Assembly (NCBI GenBank): GCA_964019055.1
Contig: OZ025209.1
Span: 1,492,197 to 1,556,196 of the forward strand
Source: Anthopleura xanthogrammica
Lineage: Eukaryota > Cnidaria > Anthozoa > Actiniaria > Actiniidae
Length of the DNA stretch: 64,000 bases
Reading direction: 5' to 3'
The number at the start of each line of letters is the position of its first letter. Positions within the stretch are counted from its first letter, which is position 1. Both the position numbers and the translations under genes were made by a program. Below are positions 59,308-64,000 of the stretch, in pieces. Below the pieces are notes generated by a model. It saw only the letters and a program-made list of their open reading frames with translations, did not search any database and was not told where the DNA came from.

Positions 59308-62300
59308 ATGGCGGCCGTTGTTAGGATCAAAAATAATAGATTTGTGAGACTAGATTTACAAAATAAGGACGGTAAATATTTTTCTTTTAGAGAAATCGGT
59401 AAACCAGGTGTTCTTCATGGATATATCAAAGGTGAGTTTGAACTTTCCAGGTTTCCTGCATTGTTTTGCTTAGATCAAGCTCATGAAGCAAGGTTTTAAC
59501 GTTAATTTGTTTTCTTTCTGTCATTTTCCCCCCAAAACAGGTGTTGTACAAACTGCATATCCATTGTTTTACCATGATTATTATGGCAAGATGCGTAAAA
59601 TGATACTTGTAGAAACCAGAGATGATGATGATGATGATGATGATCTGTGTATTGAGATTCCGATATTTACTCGAGGTACTGTTGCAGAACAATGTGAAGG
59701 AGTTAATGAGGGTGATTTTCTTCTGCTAGAAAACCCATTTTTTGAACTGTCCCATCCTCAAAAGCCCAATTTACACATTATTGGTGACAAAAATTGTTCA
59801 GACATTTGTATCTGGAATATCATCAATAACAGAAGCAGATTGCTAGTTGGACAAGAGGAAAATGGGTGTGAAAGTGATATTGAGACGGAGGACAGTGCGA
59901 TAGATCAGGAAGACAACTGCAATGATGATATGGATGTACACATCTCTGATGGTGATGTAGCATTGTCGATAGATGAAGCTACCTCTTCGCGTGTAAAGAA
60001 GGGCAGAGTTAAATTTGATGATGCAAAATTGAGAAAATCACCTAAAAATGCAAAGACTGACTCTTCTAGGGGAAGCACTGATGTTGCAAAATTTCCAAGG
60101 CTTACAAGAAGTAGTGCTTTACAAAAGAATGGTCCAAGTCAGCCTCAAAGAGTTACAAGGAGCACTTCCTCAAGAGGAAATAATATGTATGCTAGCGAAT
60201 CATCTCAGGAAAGTAAAGATTCTTCTGCCTCTCAGTCAGAAAGACCCTCGACTAGATCTGCTGCTAGAAAGACAACAAATAAGGACATAGTTTCCTCACC
60301 ACCACCCTCAAGAAGAAAAGATACCCCTGCTAAAGGATCATCTCAGGACAGCAGAGATTCTTCTGCATCTCAGTCAGAAAGACCCTCGACTAGATCTGCT
60401 GCTAGGAAGACAACAGATAAGGACAAAGTTGACTCACCACCACCCTCAAGGGAAAATAATCCTAGTGCTAAGGGATCATCTCAGGACAGCAGAGATTCTT
60501 CTGCATCTCAGTCAGAAAGACCCTCGACTAGATCTGCTGCTAGAAAGACAACAGATAAGGACATAGTTGCCTCACCACCACCCTCAAGAAGAAATGATAC
60601 CCCTGCTAAAGGATCATCCCAGGACAGCAGAGATTCTTCTGCATCTCAGTCAGAAAGACCCTCGACTAGATCTGCTGCTAGGAAGACAACAGCTAGAGAT
60701 ACAGTTACCTCACCACCACAAAAAAGAAAAAGAAAGTTTCATCTTGGCCCAAAAGGATCATCAAGCTCACCTAGCAACTCTCCTGAGCTGAGAAATGTTG
60801 TAGCACTCGAAACTGAACAAAGAAAAAGTCCTAGAAAAGAGAAGAATAAATCTCAGCCACAAGCAAGTAATACTAAAATTGCTAAGAATGCATCGCCCCT
60901 AAAATCTACCAATGAAATTGGTGAATCTAGTAGAGGTTCACCATCTCTTAAGCTGCACAAGGTACCTAGTTCTTCAAAGTCTTCCAAAGGTACTATTTCA
61001 ACTGAATCTAGCCTGGAGAATGAAGGCAAGGAGGTAGGGGAACTGCTGACCAACAGCCAAGCTTCCACACCTAGTGGAACATTTAGCTCAAAAAAGCAGA
61101 AGTGTTTTGGCCAGATTGATTCTACTCCAGGTATATATATTTTCTTTATTTGAGTTAGGGTAACTTTGTCATTGAGGTCTGAACTGGACAACAGGATTCA
61201 AAATTTCACTATTCAATATATTTTGGATTTCTGGGTCTTGAAATAACAGCTGGTCAATAGACAGTGTCTTGGCCAGACTTTGAACTTGTCTGGTCAAATC
61301 TTTGCATTGCTGGTCATTTTGACCAGTAATGTTGCACCAGAAACTGGTAATAACCAAGCTAAAACTAATTGGGCTGGCAAACGACCGGTCGTTATTTCAA
61401 GCCCTGTGTAAGTGCTAAACGAATTAAGTGTGTAAAAGGCTGTATATTTTGATGTCTTGTACACTTTAGTGTATTACATACTAAAAAATAGAATTACTTT
61501 TTACAGAAGCACCAAAAAAGAACCTGCAACCCAAATCTAAAAAAGCTGTGAATGCAACTCCAACAAAAACAAACAAAGGACAAGCAAGTGTTGCAGGAGG
61601 TTCCCCAAGCAAGGTAAACAAAGATACAAGAAATTCCACGCAACCCAACATTGCAAAAGACACTGCAGTAACCTTTGTAGATGATGACAAAGTGCCTGAA
61701 AAAAGTAGCAATTCAAGTAAAGAACAAGGAAAGGGTGCAAAATATGTGGTGGATAAATCAGGGAAACCAACAAAAGATGATGCAGTTGTTCAACCATCTG
61801 TTAATGAACAGTCAACTTCTGCTGCAACTGCTTCTCCAACCACTTCATCTAATGCTCCAACTATTTCCACTGCCTCTTCTATTGTACCATCTATTTCTAC
61901 CACCCTATCAAATGTACCATCTACTTCTGCTACCTTAACAGATGTGCCATCTACTTCTGCTACCTTAACAGATGTGCCATCTACTTCTGCTACCTTAACA
62001 GATGTGCCATCTACTTCTGCTACCTTAACAGATGTGCCATCTACTTCTGCTACCTTAACAGATGTGCCATCTACTTCCACTACCTTAACAGATATACCAT
62101 CTACTTCTGCTATCTCATCAATAGCACCAACTACTTCAACTACTTCAAATGTTCCACCTCAGTCTACCTCGTATACTGTTCCTGTTTCCTACACCAAGAT
62201 ATCTGATGTAAAACCAAACACCATGTGTGATCTTTATGGAGTGGCCAAGTTTTTTAAGCCACCTTGGAAGTCCAGAGGTACAGACATGTGTTCAGTAGTT

Positions 62301-63107
62301 GTCTTAGCAGATCCGTCTTCCGATGAACCACTTGAATGTGTCATGTTCAAAGATGTGATTCTTCTGCCCCAGATAAGAAGAGTTGGTGATATCATAAGGC
62401 TGCATAGAATGAACATTAAGAAGTATAAAGATAAATTACAGGCAGTGTCGACAAGAGGATTTTCTGCTCTTGTGTTTGATGGCAATCTTGATAGTCCAGT
62501 CACAAAAGAAGCAGCTAGAGTCACAACTGGAAGTTTCACCTTTAATGAAGCTGAGAAAAAAGTTGTCCAGACTTTAAAAGAATGGCACTTATCAAGACCT
62601 GACATTTTTGAAGAAGCAAAGTTTCTGACTGTTTCAACAGTTGAACCAGATTTATATTTTGACATAGTTTGCCAAGTAAAAGGGATGGCAAAACACAATA
62701 ACATTGACTGTGTTGTGCTGAGAGTTACAGATGGAACAGAACCCAAGTATGACATCAAAAGTTGTGAAGATGATGACTCGTACCAAGTCGTTCTAGTAGT
62801 TGATAGTCATAATCAATCTCCAGTATTTGATGTTTTCTTATATGGAGAGCATGCTTCTCTAGTGATGACCCTGGATGTCAAAGCTGATATGGTATTAATG
62901 CTTCACAATGTGCACTCCATTGCTACCCAAGGTGGTCCTGGAGCTAGTCTTCTGGATGTTCTGGAACCAACTCTTGAGCTTTGTATACACAGAGGCTCTG
63001 AATATGGACGGGGATTGGCTGTCCTCTTTCCTGATAGTGATGATGCTCAGAAACTTCTCCAGAAACTAAAACAGCACAATCAAACCTCTCCAAGAAAACA
63101 GTCATAA
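59308..63107 (+). CDS. POT1: POT1-like telomere ssDNA-binding protein, rearranged
   Basis: Predicted 1104 residues. Exons: 59308-59431, 59541-61130, 61507-63107. The C-terminal 300 residues are a POT1 OB pair. OB1 starts near 808: DLYGVAKFFKPPWKSRGTDM, then VGDIIRLHRMNIKKYKDKLQ and GFSALVFDG. OB2 is at about 958-1090: YFDIVCQVKG and CIHRGSEYGRGLAVL. POT1 binds the telomeric G-strand overhang within shelterin. Unlike human POT1 (634 residues, OB pair first), this one has an N-terminal domain (about 1-130) that looks OB-like (HGYIKGVVQTAYPLFY, EGDFLLLENPFFEL), an Asp run, and a long Ser/Arg/Lys-rich linker with four 46-residue repeats and a Thr/Ser/Pro segment with 10-residue repeats. The C-terminal TPP1-binding region is missing: the stop follows OB2 directly. 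A partner-binding role for the linker or N-terminus is inference. Confidence 0.85.
60197..60700 (+). repeat. 138 bp coding tandem repeat, four copies
   Basis: Units begin near 60194, 60332, 60470 and 60608. Each encodes about 46 residues including SSQDSRDSSASQSERPSTRS and AARKTT, then SPPPSR. In frame, so length changes by whole units keep the POT1-like frame open. Confidence 0.9.
61233..61404. mobile_element. Inverted-repeat element in POT1-like intron 2
   Basis: Ends GGGTCTTGAAATAAC and GTTATTTCAAGCCC. The interior has repeated CTGGTCA/TGACCAG words. Confidence 0.6.
61910..62105 (+). repeat. 30 bp coding tandem repeat
   Basis: About six near-identical 30 bp units encoding PSTSATLTDV in the Thr/Ser/Pro linker of the POT1-like protein. 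The first three after the leading variant are identical at the DNA level, indicating recent expansion. Confidence 0.95.
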
Positions 63108-63202
63108 CTAAAATGAAGTAAAAAAAATGTATGAGTTGAAGAAATATGCTTTCTGACACAGTGACAGTGTTGTTTTTTTAACTCCTGGTATATATATACT
63201 AG
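63108..63202. other. 3' flank of the POT1-like gene
   Basis: Short AT-rich flank with no AATAAA seen before the hairpin repeat that follows. Confidence 0.4.
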
Positions 63203-63500
63203 TTATACAATGGTTTTCGAGTGGCATACCGTGGGATATCCCACGAGCCACTTGTAGTTTCTAGTATACACACGAGCCTTTAGGCGTGTGTATACAAAGA
63301 AAATACAAGTGATGAGTGGGATATCCACAGTATGCCACAAGAAACCATTGTATAACCATTTTATCCCACTCCATAGAAAATACAAATGCATAGATTCAAT
63401 GCACAGTGTATGATGGGAAGGAAGAGTGAAATACCAACGAATATACAACGGCTTTCCTGCTTTCTGATTGGCTGTATTTTCTATGGTGTGGGATAAATAT
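63203..63500. mobile_element. Compound hairpin element
   Basis: A first palindrome at 63203-63357 (TTATACAATGG...CCATTGTATAA; GTGGGATATCC pairs; TATACACACG/CGTGTGTATA in the centre). It is followed by a second pair (TTTATCCCAC(TC)CATAGAAAATAC and GTATTTTCTATGGTGTGGGA). Non-coding. Confidence 0.8.
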
Positions 63501-63588
63501 ATATATGTATGTGTATATACTTCTATCTTTTTAAGGTTTCATGGTAATATAATTTCTCTTAATCTACTGCATTGTAATTAGGTTCAGT

Positions 63589-63864
63589 AACTACGCTTGG
63601 AACAACAAGTTTTAATTTTTTAAAGTTTGAATGTTTAGCACTCAATGTTTCTAAGGGCAACCACCACGATAGACCGTGAGAATGATTGCTTCTGATTGGA
63701 CAAATTTGTTTGAGCTGAAATATTTAAAAAGCGAAACCAATTCAGCCAATCAGAAGCAATAATTCTCACTGTCTGTTGTGGTGGTTGCCCTTAGAATCAT
63801 TGAGAGCTAGACATTAAAACTTTGACAAAATGTCTGTTGTTCCAAACTCAACCGAGAAGCATAG
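63589..63864. mobile_element. MITE-like inverted-repeat element
   Basis: Arms include TTCTAAGGGCAACCACCACG, GAGAATGATTGCTTCTGATT and GGAACAACA, all mirrored on the right (GTGGTTGCCCTTAGAA, AATCAGAAGCAATAATTCTC, TGTTGTTCC). The CCAATCAGAAGC/GCTTCTGATTGG pair is in the inner arms. Confidence 0.85.
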
Positions 63865-64000
63865 TATTGTTGTAGATTTATTATACCATTGTGTGTATTC
63901 GTAGTATCATGGTGTTTATCCTATTAAAGGTATCCATTTTTTCTTCTATTTTTCCTTATTGCAATCGTCCACTGCGTAAAATTATGCTATGAGTTTCTGT

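Noticed and set aside
62234..62758. 174-codon frame on the - strand
   Set aside because: Antisense shadow of the POT1 OB domain exon.

Overview
This is intron-rich, AT-rich nuclear DNA from an animal. The animal assignment rests on complete syntenin and RPA2 genes, a POT1-type telomere protein, a 15-finger C2H2 protein and a THAP-type exon. The mix suggests an early-branching metazoan, most likely an anthozoan cnidarian (coral or sea anemone). That placement is inference. All gene models were built by hand from GT/AG boundaries, exon phase and protein similarity.

Layout: 1-4.2 kb holds repeats only. From 4.2 to 37.2 kb there are three paralogous ion-channel genes: A (+, 4194-9362), B (-, 11165-16245) and C (+, 32786-37163). 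B and C are separated by about 16.5 kb that holds only mobile elements and two orphan exon-like segments. From 38.8 to 47.8 kb lies a 14-exon zinc-finger gene. From 49.6 to 54.2 kb lies RPA2 (+). From 56.0 to 58.8 kb lies syntenin (SDCBP, -). From 59.3 to 63.1 kb lies a POT1-like gene (+) that shares a short divergent promoter interval with syntenin. The last 0.9 kb is hairpin repeats.

The most striking content is the channel trio. Each protein reads: signal peptide, first half of a two-lobed ligand-binding domain, membrane helix, pore loop with a perfect potassium-channel filter (TVGYGD), an M3-like helix, second half of the ligand-binding domain, a last membrane helix, and a short coiled coil. 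This is the ionotropic glutamate receptor plan with a K+ filter, as in bacterial GluR0 and rotifer AvGluR1. The predicted proteins are 517, 482 and 502 residues and the core exon sizes are conserved, so the three arose by duplication.

RPA2 and the POT1-like gene both encode OB-fold single-stranded DNA binders. The POT1-like protein carries its POT1 OB pair at the extreme C-terminus, behind a novel N-terminal domain and a long Ser-rich repeat linker, and has no TPP1-binding region. Several repeats sit on or copy splice signals: RPA2 intron 9 has an array carrying four extra copies of the last 3' splice site, channel C intron 1 has a microsatellite containing a copy of its own 5' splice site, and channel B intron 5 is a CAG/CAGTAG repeat reaching its donor.

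Non-coding DNA is dominated by short elements with long inverted termini (MITE-like), several present in two or more copies, plus two tRNA-derived SINE copies and simple repeats.
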